A DNA stretch of 64,000 bases from Anseongella ginsenosidimutans (GTDB lineage Bacteria > Bacteroidota > Bacteroidia > Sphingobacteriales > Sphingobacteriaceae). Positions within the stretch are counted from its first letter, which is position 1; each line of letters starts with the position of its first letter. This document shows positions 35,770 through 43,667 of the stretch, piece after piece. The stretch spans positions 1,674,001 to 1,738,000 of the forward strand of contig NZ_CP042432.1 in the NCBI RefSeq assembly GCF_008033235.1, written 5' to 3'. The notes beneath the pieces were generated by a model. The model had not been told where the DNA came from. It was given only the letters and a program-made list of their open reading frames with translations, and searched no databases. The translations under genes were made by a program, and so were the position numbers.

Positions 35770-36465
35770 ATGGACGTTGCTGTTATAAATGGGAAAAGAG
35801 CCTATGGTTTTGTTTCCACTGGAGAACTATTAGATTTTATTGAAGGGAAAAAAGGACTGTTGGTAGCTCTGAACCCCGAAAAGCTTAATCGAAATGAGCC
35901 GTTACTTGATCAGATTATAAATAATCACATAGGATACCCTGACGGCATTGGGGCTGTATTTGCGTTACGACTGAGAGGTGTTAAGGCAATTAGAATAACT
36001 GGTGCAGATTTCTGGCTCGATATTATAAAAAATAACTATAAATCGAAAAGTTTTTATTTAATAGGTGCAAGGCAAGATGTCCTCGAAGCAACAGTAGCAA
36101 GACTAAAGAAGGAGTATCCGAAAATAGAGATTAAGGGCTGGAGGAATGGTTACTTCAAGCATGAGGAAATTAACACAATTGCTGAAGAGATAAAGGCTAC
36201 CGAGCCAGATTTTGTATTTGTTGCTATGGGAAGTCCGCGGCAAGAGTATTTAATGAATGAGTTATTTGGGCAGTTTGATAAGGCGCTATATATGGGGCTC
36301 GGAGGAAGTTATGACGTCTATTCGGGAAGTAAAAAGCGAGCACCTAAGGTTTTGCAAGTACTGGGTTTGGAGTGGTTTTATAGACTGGCATCCGAGCCTT
36401 CACGTTGGAGGAGACAGACAAGCTTGTTTGTTTTTTTGTACCGATTATTGTTGAAGAGGATATAG
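35770..36465 (+). CDS. WecG/TagA/CpsF-family glycosyltransferase (GT26)
   Basis: A 231-residue GT26 enzyme. VALNPEKLNRNEPLLDQIIN, GYPDGIGAVFALRLRGVKAI (with the P-D-G-x-G motif) and ITGADFWLDII match the family's N-terminal half. FYLIGARQDVLEATVARLKK follows. FVAMGSPRQEYLM is the conserved G-x-P-x-Q-E motif, and GLGGSYDVYSGSKKRAPKVL with GLEWFYRLASEPSRWRR closes the protein. Such enzymes transfer ManNAc-type or uronic sugars to undecaprenyl-PP-GlcNAc, an early step that fits the WecA-like gene in this operon. Confidence 0.92.
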   Translation: MDVAVINGKRAYGFVSTGELLDFIEGKKGLLVALNPEKLNRNEPLLDQIINNHIGYPDGIGAVFALRLRGVKAIRITGADFWLDIIKNNYKSKSFYLIGARQDVLEATVARLKKEYPKIEIKGWRNGYFKHEEINTIAEEIKATEPDFVFVAMGSPRQEYLMNELFGQFDKALYMGLGGSYDVYSGSKKRAPKVLQVLGLEWFYRLASEPSRWRRQTSLFVFLYRLLLKRI

Positions 36466-36508
36466 GTGATATTTTCGCTATGGCGACATACTAATAATAG
36501 ACGATTGG

Positions 36509-38212
36509 ATGGTTTTCCGAAAATCAAATAGCAAAGCCTTTTTTCTAGTTTTCCTGTTATGGAGCGTTGTGGTAAACTCCTACGCAAGGGAAATATATTG
36601 GCCGGAAGGGCTGGAGTTTAATTCGAAGAATATACAATTTATCCATAGAGGAAATTCTAACGTCACCATACGATTTTCAAGACAAACAGAGATTGGGGGT
36701 AATCCGCTTGTTGTTAATGAGAATATATCTTTATTCTTTACTGATCAGGGCCAGCTTGTTATAGGGCCAAACGAAGCTATTCACATCAATGGGATAGTCC
36801 AGGCGCAACGGAAAAGGATTTTTATAAACGCCAATACGTCAGATGACTTACCAGAAATAAAATTCGGTAGACTACGTGATTTTTATCCGGAGTGGTGGGG
36901 AGTGGTGCCTAATGTTAAGCCGCAATCACCGTGGAATAATTATGAGAACGTTAGGCAGATGATGTTAGACTTGAGAAATTCAAATGGAGGGCATCTGCAT
37001 TTTGCTGAGGGGATATATTTTATAAGAGATTTGATCATTGATTTTAGTAATTTAACTGTATCTGGTGCGGGTAATAAGACGATATTAAAATATGACGATA
37101 GGCTAAACTCTTTAGTAACAACGACAAGACAAGGGCAAATAGTAGCTGTAAGAGGGCCGTCACGGGAAGGTAAATTGATGGGAAACTGGCATTGGGCTAT
37201 AGATGAACAAATTGAAAATGTTACAATCAAGGATATTTCAATTATATATGAGCATAGGAATAAGAAGGCATTTGATCCATTGTTAAATGGCCTCGTAGTG
37301 ATGAATGCAAAGGATATAAAAATTGAAAACGTCAAAATTAACTTAAGTGGTGGTAATAGAGGGATTTATATTGGAGCATGGTTAAGTAATGAGCAAACCG
37401 AAAATATCATTATAAGGAGATGTGAGATTCGCGAATGCCTTACGGGGATTTTCATCACTCACGGTGCGAAGACATATGGGAAGACAAGAAAAAATAGAGT
37501 GTTAAGCGATGTGCTGGTGCAGGAGTGTAGGATTTATGTTCAACGATCAAAGGTAGATCGGTCACCATCCGGATATTCTAGTGGCGTTTATATTCACGGG
37601 TCAGTCAACGATAATGAGATCACTTCTAATGCCGGTAAAATACAAATTGTCAATAACGAGATTCAAAATGCCGATATTGGAGTTCGCCTAGAGTTTCCCG
37701 TAACAGTAATAATACGTGACAATCTAATTAGTGCATTTAAGTTTTGCGGCATTTCCGGTCTTTTTAAGGATTGTACAATCCTTGGAAATTACTTTGATAC
37801 ACACAGTTTGCAAAATGCAGGGTTGTTTAATTATAATAATGCAGCAATAAATTTACGAGCCAACGCTCTAGACGGCGATGATCGAAGAAGCAATGCACTC
37901 GATGTCACAGGAAATATTTTTCATAATATTAGCAGTGAGCGAGGAGGGCCGATTAGTCATACGATTTTTGTAATGCCAACTACAAGCAATTTAATAACCA
38001 TTGTTGATAACAGCTTCAAATATGAAGGTGCCGCCAATTCTAGATCGATACCATTATCTGATATAAAATGCTGGGTGGATGGCGGAAAAAGGCCGCTTTC
38101 ACAAAGTACCTTGATTCATAGTGGTAATAAAATTCATGAAGGGCAAAAGAGCTTACGTTTATCTATTACTGGAAGAAATGCTGCAAAGTTTAGCGTTAAA
38201 TCTAAAGAATGA
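36509..38212 (+). CDS. Secreted right-handed parallel beta-helix protein
   Basis: A 567-residue protein with a signal peptide (FFLVFLLWSVVVNSYA). About residues 30-120 form an N-terminal extension, then beta-helix coils with many Asn and Ile: GGHLHFAEGIYFIRDLIIDF, NVTIKDISIIYEHR, IIIRRCEIRECLTGIFITHG and KIQIVNNEIQNADIGVRLEF. The fold is that of pectate lyases, AlgG-like epimerases and phage tailspikes. In a biosynthetic operon it may epimerise or trim the polymer in the periplasm, as AlgG does for alginate. No catalytic set could be assigned. The stop overlaps the next start (ATGA). Confidence 0.72.
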   Translation: MVFRKSNSKAFFLVFLLWSVVVNSYAREIYWPEGLEFNSKNIQFIHRGNSNVTIRFSRQTEIGGNPLVVNENISLFFTDQGQLVIGPNEAIHINGIVQAQRKRIFINANTSDDLPEIKFGRLRDFYPEWWGVVPNVKPQSPWNNYENVRQMMLDLRNSNGGHLHFAEGIYFIRDLIIDFSNLTVSGAGNKTILKYDDRLNSLVTTTRQGQIVAVRGPSREGKLMGNWHWAIDEQIENVTIKDISIIYEHRNKKAFDPLLNGLVVMNAKDIKIENVKINLSGGNRGIYIGAWLSNEQTENIIIRRCEIRECLTGIFITHGAKTYGKTRKNRVLSDVLVQECRIYVQRSKVDRSPSGYSSGVYIHGSVNDNEITSNAGKIQIVNNEIQNADIGVRLEFPVTVIIRDNLISAFKFCGISGLFKDCTILGNYFDTHSLQNAGLFNYNNAAINLRANALDGDDRRSNALDVTGNIFHNISSERGGPISHTIFVMPTTSNLITIVDNSFKYEGAANSRSIPLSDIKCWVDGGKRPLSQSTLIHSGNKIHEGQKSLRLSITGRNAAKFSVKSKE

Positions 38213-39147
38213 AATTGTTAATCTCTGGAACTACTGGATTCGTCGGGCGAAATTTAGTAAGATACTTATATAGCACAGAAAAAGAATTATATTGTTTAGG
38301 ACTGAACACCAGACATGATGGTGGTGTATCTGAAAGTATTTTATGGCACAATCTAAATTCGCTTGGATGCTATAAATGTAATACGGTAATTCATCTTGCT
38401 GGTAAAGCGCACGATATTATAGGTGCTTCTGATCCTCTTGAGTACTTTAAAGTTAATACAGGGCTTACAAAGAAATTATTTGACCTATTCATTGATAGCG
38501 ATGCCCGCGATTTTATATATTTCAGTAGTGTCAAAGCGGTTGCTGATACGGTATTGGGCGTGTTGAATGAAGATGTAGCAGCAAACCCCAAAACTTCGTA
38601 CGGAGAATCCAAATATAAAGCTGAACAATACCTGCTGTCTAAGGAACTTCCTGAGGGGAAACGTATTTTTATTCTTCGCCCATGTATGATTCACGGCCCT
38701 GGTAATAAAGGAAATTTAAATCTTCTATATAATGTTGTAAAAAAGGGCATTCCCTATCCTCTCGCAGCTTTTGAAAATAGACGATCCTTTTTATCAATCA
38801 ACAACTTGCTTTTTGTTATTGAACAGTTATTGAATAACCCTGCAATACCTGGCGGTATCTATAATATTGCCGACGACGAACCTTTGGCCACCTCCGAAGT
38901 GATTAAAATAATGGGAGAGGCAAATGGTTCTAAACCGCGTCTTTGGTCTCTTTCACCTACACTAATACAAACCTTTGTAAGGGTTGGTGATAAACTCCGC
39001 CTTCCACTTAACTCGGAGCGCCTAAAGAAGCTCACTGAAAGTTATGTTGTCAGTAATCATAAATTAAAAAACGCCTTGGGAATTAAAGCTTTGCCTGTTT
39101 CTTCTCGTGATGGCTTATTGGAAACCATCAGAAGTTTCGAAAAGTAA
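38209..39147 (+). CDS. NAD-dependent epimerase/dehydratase (extended SDR)
   Basis: A 312-residue SDR. LISGTTGFVGRNLVRYLYS is the G-x-x-G-x-x-G cofactor loop, VIHLAGKAHDI follows, FIYFSSVKAVADTVLG supplies the catalytic Ser, and TSYGESKYKAEQYLL the Y-x-x-x-K pair. RPCMIHGPGNKGNLNLLYNV is the usual R-P/G-P-G-x-x-G-N block. Position directly before a WecA-like transferase resembles Bacteroidota clusters in which such an SDR makes the priming sugar nucleotide (UDP-QuiNAc/FucNAc type). It overlaps both neighbours. Confidence 0.85.
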   Translation: MKLLISGTTGFVGRNLVRYLYSTEKELYCLGLNTRHDGGVSESILWHNLNSLGCYKCNTVIHLAGKAHDIIGASDPLEYFKVNTGLTKKLFDLFIDSDARDFIYFSSVKAVADTVLGVLNEDVAANPKTSYGESKYKAEQYLLSKELPEGKRIFILRPCMIHGPGNKGNLNLLYNVVKKGIPYPLAAFENRRSFLSINNLLFVIEQLLNNPAIPGGIYNIADDEPLATSEVIKIMGEANGSKPRLWSLSPTLIQTFVRVGDKLRLPLNSERLKKLTESYVVSNHKLKNALGIKALPVSSRDGLLETIRSFEK

Positions 39148-40112
39148 TGTACTACCTTATCGTTTTAGCGATTCTTCTACTCCTCGAACGCATCTACTTC
39201 CGCATCGCCGATCGCTATAACATCATTGACAAACCCAACGAACGCAGTTCCCACGATCGAATCGTAATTCGGGGTGGTGGAATTATAGTTCCACTAGCCG
39301 CATTGATTTGGTGGGTGTTGAGTGGCTGGCATTATCCTTTTTTGATGGGTGGCCTGCTGTTAGTTTCGCTGATCAGCTTCCTTGATGATATTTATACCTT
39401 ATCAAACAAGATTCGGCTACTGGTACAGTTTACTGCAGCGGCTTTGGTATTATATGAAACAGGTCTGGGGATATATAGCTGGCTGCTCTGGATTCCGCTG
39501 CTGGTTGTGATAGTCGGGTTTAAAAATGCCTTTAACTTTATGGATGGCATCAACGGGATTACTGCATTGTATTCCCTGTCAGCAATTGCAGGCTTTTTCT
39601 ACGTTAATACTATTAGCCAGTTTACAGACGAAACGCTGCTTATTTATATTGCGCTGGCTGTCCTGGTGTTCGCTTATTTTAACCTCAGGAAGAAGGCGCG
39701 ATGTTTTGCGGGAGACGTGGGTGCGGTGGCACTCGCCTTTCTTCTGGCTTTTTGGATGATACAGCTGGTGCTGGATACCGGGGAGGGTCTTTATATACTA
39801 TTTTTTGCTGTGTATGGAGTAGACGCGGTACTTACGATTTTTCATCGCTTGTTAAAAAAGGAAAATATTTTTCAGGCTCATCGTTCTCATTTGTACCAAT
39901 ACATGGCAAATGAACGGAGAATGGGTCACGTACCGGTTTCGTTATTATACTTTGTATTGCAGGCTGCGATAAATCTGCTGGTGATCTTTTGGCTGCAATT
40001 GGTCGGTGGAACCAACTGGCCCCTGTTTATTGCCATCCTGCTTGTATTGAGCGCGATATATGTGGCTGCTAAATTTTCTATACTTCGTAAACTAAAAAGT
40101 CAAACAACCTGA
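39147..40112 (+). CDS. WecA/MraY-family undecaprenyl-phosphate sugar-1-phosphate transferase
   Basis: A 321-residue membrane enzyme with about ten helices. IIDKPNERSSHDRIVIRGGG is the hallmark N-terminal segment, SLISFLDDIYTLSNKIRLLV contains the D-D pair, FKNAFNFMDGINGIT the N-x-x-x-x-x-D motif, ARCFAGDVGAVALAFLL the G-D motif, and ENIFQAHRSHLYQYM the C-terminal H-x-x-H cytoplasmic loop. It primes repeat-unit assembly by loading HexNAc-1-phosphate on undecaprenyl phosphate. The order SDR, WecA-like, PglD-like fits a conserved priming module. Confidence 0.92.
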   Translation: MYYLIVLAILLLLERIYFRIADRYNIIDKPNERSSHDRIVIRGGGIIVPLAALIWWVLSGWHYPFLMGGLLLVSLISFLDDIYTLSNKIRLLVQFTAAALVLYETGLGIYSWLLWIPLLVVIVGFKNAFNFMDGINGITALYSLSAIAGFFYVNTISQFTDETLLIYIALAVLVFAYFNLRKKARCFAGDVGAVALAFLLAFWMIQLVLDTGEGLYILFFAVYGVDAVLTIFHRLLKKENIFQAHRSHLYQYMANERRMGHVPVSLLYFVLQAAINLLVIFWLQLVGGTNWPLFIAILLVLSAIYVAAKFSILRKLKSQTT

Positions 40113-40657
40113 TGTTTTTATACGGAGCCGGCGGTCACGCGAAAGTAATTTTGGAAATTCTGGAATCCAGGGGGATTTTGATTAGCGGGCTGCTGGATGA
40201 CCGGGACGCCATCTCGGAATTATTTGGTTACCCCGTAAAAAAATATAAACCTGGGATGGAAATTGACCATCTTCTGTTGGCTATTGGAAATAATTTGGTT
40301 CGAAAAAACCTGGCGACTGAAATCAGTACTACCTACGGAACAGCTATTCACCCCTCGGCAATCATTTCGGAAAGAAGTCACATAGGCGAAGGTTCGGTTG
40401 TGATGGCGGGAGCGATCATTAGTGCTTCAGCCAAAATTGGCCGGCATTGTATTATTAATGTTAATGCGGTTGTTGACCATGACTGCCGTGTTGCCGATTT
40501 TGCTCATGTAGCACCTGGAGCCTGTCTTTGTGGAGGGGCAGAAGTCGGAGAAGGCGCCTGGATTGGGGCGGGTTCCGTAGTGAAGTCTGGCGTTCGTATA
40601 GGCGATTGGGTGCAATTAGCGCCTGGGAGCGTTGTGTTGGAAGATATTAGCAGCTAA
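40112..40657 (+). CDS. PglD-like sugar acetyltransferase, C-terminally short
   Basis: A 181-residue protein. MFLYGAGGHAKVILEILES is the PglD Rossmann-like opening, and hexapeptide repeats follow (GEGSVVMAGAIISASAKIG, ACLCGGAEVGEGAWIGAGSV). VVDHDCRVADFAHVAPG has the catalytic histidine. It ends at VVLEDISS and lacks the usual final GxPA-x-x-h segment seen in the homologue at 25056, so roughly 12-15 residues are missing. The gene stops in a non-coding stretch before an IS21 element. The usual next gene, an aminotransferase, is absent, which suggests the cluster end was lost. Confidence 0.75.
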   Translation: MFLYGAGGHAKVILEILESRGILISGLLDDRDAISELFGYPVKKYKPGMEIDHLLLAIGNNLVRKNLATEISTTYGTAIHPSAIISERSHIGEGSVVMAGAIISASAKIGRHCIINVNAVVDHDCRVADFAHVAPGACLCGGAEVGEGAWIGAGSVVKSGVRIGDWVQLAPGSVVLEDISS

Positions 40658-40990
40658 AGAATTTTTTTGGATATTTACTCTAGTTGGTCTATGGAGTATT
40701 TTAGTCGCTGTCTGTGATTTCCTGGTCCACGCTTAAAACTGATAGGTAGGAAACATTTTCATATTCTTCATTTTCCCGGAAGGCGGATTGTAGTTTCCGC
40801 GGGTTTTAGGAAAGGCCACACTATGGGAGAAATAGATGCTTATGCTCCATGAATGGTTTAATGGCTCGAAAGGTTTGGTCCGGATTATCCAAATAAGCTC
40901 ATTCAGTATGGGCTTTAAGCTCAAATTGCCCGCTTTTTGACCCTAAAATCATTCGGAATTGAGCTTATAATTTCCAGTATGTAGTAACGT
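40658..40990. other. Non-coding stretch between the glycan operon and the first IS21 element
   Basis: About 330 bases without a convincing gene. A 63-codon minus-strand frame (40733-40924) exists but shows no recognisable motif. The abrupt end of the PglD-like gene and the missing neighbour suggest this is a scar of an earlier rearrangement. No terminator with a clear stem and T-run was found. Confidence 0.5.
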
Positions 40991-41014
40991 TGTAAACGGA
41001 AAATAAGAATGCAC
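40991..41014 (+). repeat. Left inverted repeat of first IS21 element
   Basis: The outer end TGTAAACGGAAA matches, in reverse complement, the right end at 43549-43572 (TGTAACCGGAAA). Both 24-base ends finish in TGCAC. The AACGT target duplication directly precedes it. Confidence 0.9.
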
Positions 41015-41137
41015 AAAAAATAGAAAATAGGAATACCCAGAATTTGGCAACAAGAATGCACAGGTTTTCCGGGAATGGGGCCGCGGCCCCATTCCCGGAT
41101 TTCCCGAGCTTCGGCGGTTCACCAAAACACGTCGAAG

Positions 41138-42697
41138 ATGAATGTATTCTTGAACAAATTTATGATGTATTACGAGATTCACCGCATGGACCGCGAAGAT
41201 TGTTCCGTGTCCTACATCAGCCGAACGCTGGGCATTAACCGACGAACCGTCAAAAAGTACCTGCTCATGAGCGAGCAGGACTATGAGCAGCACCTGATCA
41301 GTGGAACCCGGCGCCCCAAAACACTGCTGCCTTATGAAGGGTTTATCAAAGAACGCTTAACCCTTTACCCGGACACATCAGCCGCTCAGTTGTTTGATTG
41401 GCTGAAGGAGCATCATGCTGATCTCCCCCCGGTTAGTAGCCGAACTGTTTTTAATTTCGTCGCCTCCATGCGGGAAAAATACAACATCCCCCGCACCAAA
41501 ATGTTGAGAGACTGTGGCCCCGTCCCTGAGCTTCCCTATGGGCTGCAGGTCCAGGTTGATTTCGGGCAATACAATATGCGCAGAAGTGATGGCGGTACTG
41601 CCAAGGTCTTTTTTTTGACGATGGTACTTTCCCGGTCCCGCTACAAGTATGTTTGGTTCCTGGATCATCCGTTTACTACTGAGGAGGCCATCACCGCTCA
41701 TGAAGCAGGGTTTGCTTTCTTTGGCGGAGTCGCCGGGGAAGCCGTTTATGACCAGGACCGGCTGTTTCTTATCAGTGAAAACCATGGTGACCTGATCCTG
41801 ACCGATGCCTTCCGGCAGTATGTCCGTCTGCGCGCCTTCCGCCTCCACTTCTGCCGCAAGGCAGATCCCCAGAGCAAGGGAAAGGTGGAGAACGTGATCC
41901 GGTATGTCAAGCAGAACTTCCTGTATAACCGTACCTATTACGACCCGGACACCCTGCAGGAAGAAGCATTAGGCTGGTTGGGGCGCACCGCCAATGCCCT
42001 CACCCACGAGGGAACCGGCAAGGTCCCTTACAGCGAATGGGTCACTGAGCAGCCATTCCTGGTTCCTTACACACCCATTGCCGTTACCCCGGTGAAGGCA
42101 GCTTATACCGTGCGAAAAGACAACACCATCTGCTTCAAAAGTAATTACTACTCTCTTCCCCTGGGCACCTACCAGGGCAGGGGAAGTCAGGTCACCCTTC
42201 AGGTGGAGGGCACTCAGCTGGTAATCTGGGGGGAAGAAGGCAAATTGATTTGCAAGCATACCATCTCTGCGGGGAAGGGACAGAAGATCATCAATAACGA
42301 TCACAAACGGGATAAGTCAGGGCCCATCTCGGCACTTATCGAAGAGGTAGCCGCTTTGCTGGAAGAGCCGGATCTGGGGCGGCAGCTGCTGCAGCGGATC
42401 CGGAAAGACAAGCCCCGTTACGTGCGCGATCAGCTGCTACTGCTCAGGGAGATCATCCAGGGAGCCGATAAGGAGATCGTGAAACAAGCCCTGGAATATG
42501 CCCTTGCCCGGCAGATCGTCAGCGCCACCGATTTTCGGGCTCTGGTAGCACACTATGGCAAACAAAAGGAGCAGAAAGACGGCCAAAGCAACATCCGCTA
42601 TCTAAACCCCTTAGGAGGGAAGCTTCCGCTGGCGGCCCTGACAGCCCCCGATAAAAGTAATATCGATGATTACGAGCAATTGTTAAACGGTAAATAA
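41138..42697 (+). CDS. istA: IS21-family transposase IstA
   Basis: A DDE transposase of about 519 residues; the open frame extends to 41075, but ATG 41138 or 41162 gives the usual start. The N-terminal helix-turn-helix is CSVSYISRTLGINRRTVKKY. The catalytic core shows Asp in GLQVQVDFGQYNMRR, Asp near SENHGDLILTDAFRQY, and Glu in DPQSKGKVENVIRYVKQNF. A C-terminal Mu-type beta-barrel region contains NTICFKSNYYSLPLGTYQG. It works with IstB encoded 21 bases downstream. The gene looks intact. Confidence 0.93.
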   Translation: MNVFLNKFMMYYEIHRMDREDCSVSYISRTLGINRRTVKKYLLMSEQDYEQHLISGTRRPKTLLPYEGFIKERLTLYPDTSAAQLFDWLKEHHADLPPVSSRTVFNFVASMREKYNIPRTKMLRDCGPVPELPYGLQVQVDFGQYNMRRSDGGTAKVFFLTMVLSRSRYKYVWFLDHPFTTEEAITAHEAGFAFFGGVAGEAVYDQDRLFLISENHGDLILTDAFRQYVRLRAFRLHFCRKADPQSKGKVENVIRYVKQNFLYNRTYYDPDTLQEEALGWLGRTANALTHEGTGKVPYSEWVTEQPFLVPYTPIAVTPVKAAYTVRKDNTICFKSNYYSLPLGTYQGRGSQVTLQVEGTQLVIWGEEGKLICKHTISAGKGQKIINNDHKRDKSGPISALIEEVAALLEEPDLGRQLLQRIRKDKPRYVRDQLLLLREIIQGADKEIVKQALEYALARQIVSATDFRALVAHYGKQKEQKDGQSNIRYLNPLGGKLPLAALTAPDKSNIDDYEQLLNGK

Positions 42698-42718
42698 TAA
42701 CCACTTCACTATTAGATC

Positions 42719-43480
42719 ATGACAGAAAAAAAAGAACAGATCAAACACCTGTGCAAGCAGTTTAAGATGAGCGGGATCGCCCACTCCCTGGACACGCTCA
42801 TCGCCCAGGGGGAATCCCAGGAAATGGGCCTGACCGAATTCACCTGGAATCTTCTTGAGACAGAAGCTTCCCATCGCCAGCAGCGGGAAATGGAAAGGCG
42901 GTTAAAAACCGCCCGCCTGCCTGCCTCCTCTTCCCTGGAAGCCTACGATGCCACCGTGGAGAACGGCCTTCCTAAAAATCGCTTAAATCAGCTCAGGGAG
43001 CTTAACTGGTTAGATCAAATCTATAATATCATCCTGCTCGGTCCCAGCGGCGTGGGTAAAACACATTTGGCGGCCGGTCTCTGCAGAGACGCCATCCAGG
43101 GAGGGTACAATGCCTTCTTCCGAACAATGGAGGATATTATGAATATGCTGAAAATGAAAGACATGACCCGATCTGCCATGGCCGACTATAAACGCCTGAC
43201 CAAGGCACAACTCATCGTCATCGACGATATGATGCTCTTCCCGGTAGAAAAAGCTCAGGCCGTCGCCTTGTTCAACTTCATTAACCATTTGTATGAAAGC
43301 ACTTCCTTCATTATCACTACCAATAAGATGCCGGCTGAATGGGCAGGCCTGCTGGGCGACGAGGTCCTGGCAACCGCTCTATTGGACCGCCTGCTCTACC
43401 GGTGCGAAGCCATCACACTCACCGGAAAAAGCTATCGTTTAAAGCATCGAAAATCTATCTTTGAACACTCCACTGCTTAA
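42719..43480 (+). CDS. istB: IS21-family ATPase helper IstB
   Basis: A 253-residue AAA+ protein. Walker A is IILLGPSGVGKTHLAAGLCR, Walker B is AQLIVIDDMMLFPVEKAQA, and sensor I is FIITTNKMPAEWAGL. The N-terminal helical part HLCKQFKMSGIAHSLDTLIA is the family start. IstB forms an ATP-dependent target-selection complex for IstA. It is intact and follows istA in the same direction. Confidence 0.93.
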   Translation: MTEKKEQIKHLCKQFKMSGIAHSLDTLIAQGESQEMGLTEFTWNLLETEASHRQQREMERRLKTARLPASSSLEAYDATVENGLPKNRLNQLRELNWLDQIYNIILLGPSGVGKTHLAAGLCRDAIQGGYNAFFRTMEDIMNMLKMKDMTRSAMADYKRLTKAQLIVIDDMMLFPVEKAQAVALFNFINHLYESTSFIITTNKMPAEWAGLLGDEVLATALLDRLLYRCEAITLTGKSYRLKHRKSIFEHSTA

Positions 43481-43667
43481 CCTATATTTGACCCGGTAAT
43501 TGTGCACCCTTGTTTCCAAAAACTGTGCATTCCTAATTGCCAAAAACTGTGCACTTTGAGTTTCCGGTTACAAACGTCTATCAAGTGTATAACCACTGCC
43601 AAAAATTAATATCTTTAACACAGTCAAAAATGAAAAGGATCAAATTCAGCGAAAACGCAGAATCAGC

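Larger units (their letters stand above)
40991..43572 (+). mobile_element. Complete IS21-family insertion sequence (first copy)
   Basis: The element is 2582 bases long. Terminal inverted repeats are 40991-41014 and 43549-43572 and agree at 19 of 24 positions, both beginning TGTAA at the outer end. A five-base duplication AACGT flanks it (40986-40990 and 43573-43577). Further copies of an aTGCAC-type subterminal repeat lie inside each end, as expected for IS21 multiple transposase-binding sites. It carries the istA and istB genes in the normal order. Confidence 0.93.

Noticed and set aside
40733-40924. 63-codon minus-strand frame left of the first IS21
   Set aside because: No recognisable motif, no ribosome binding site and no neighbour context.
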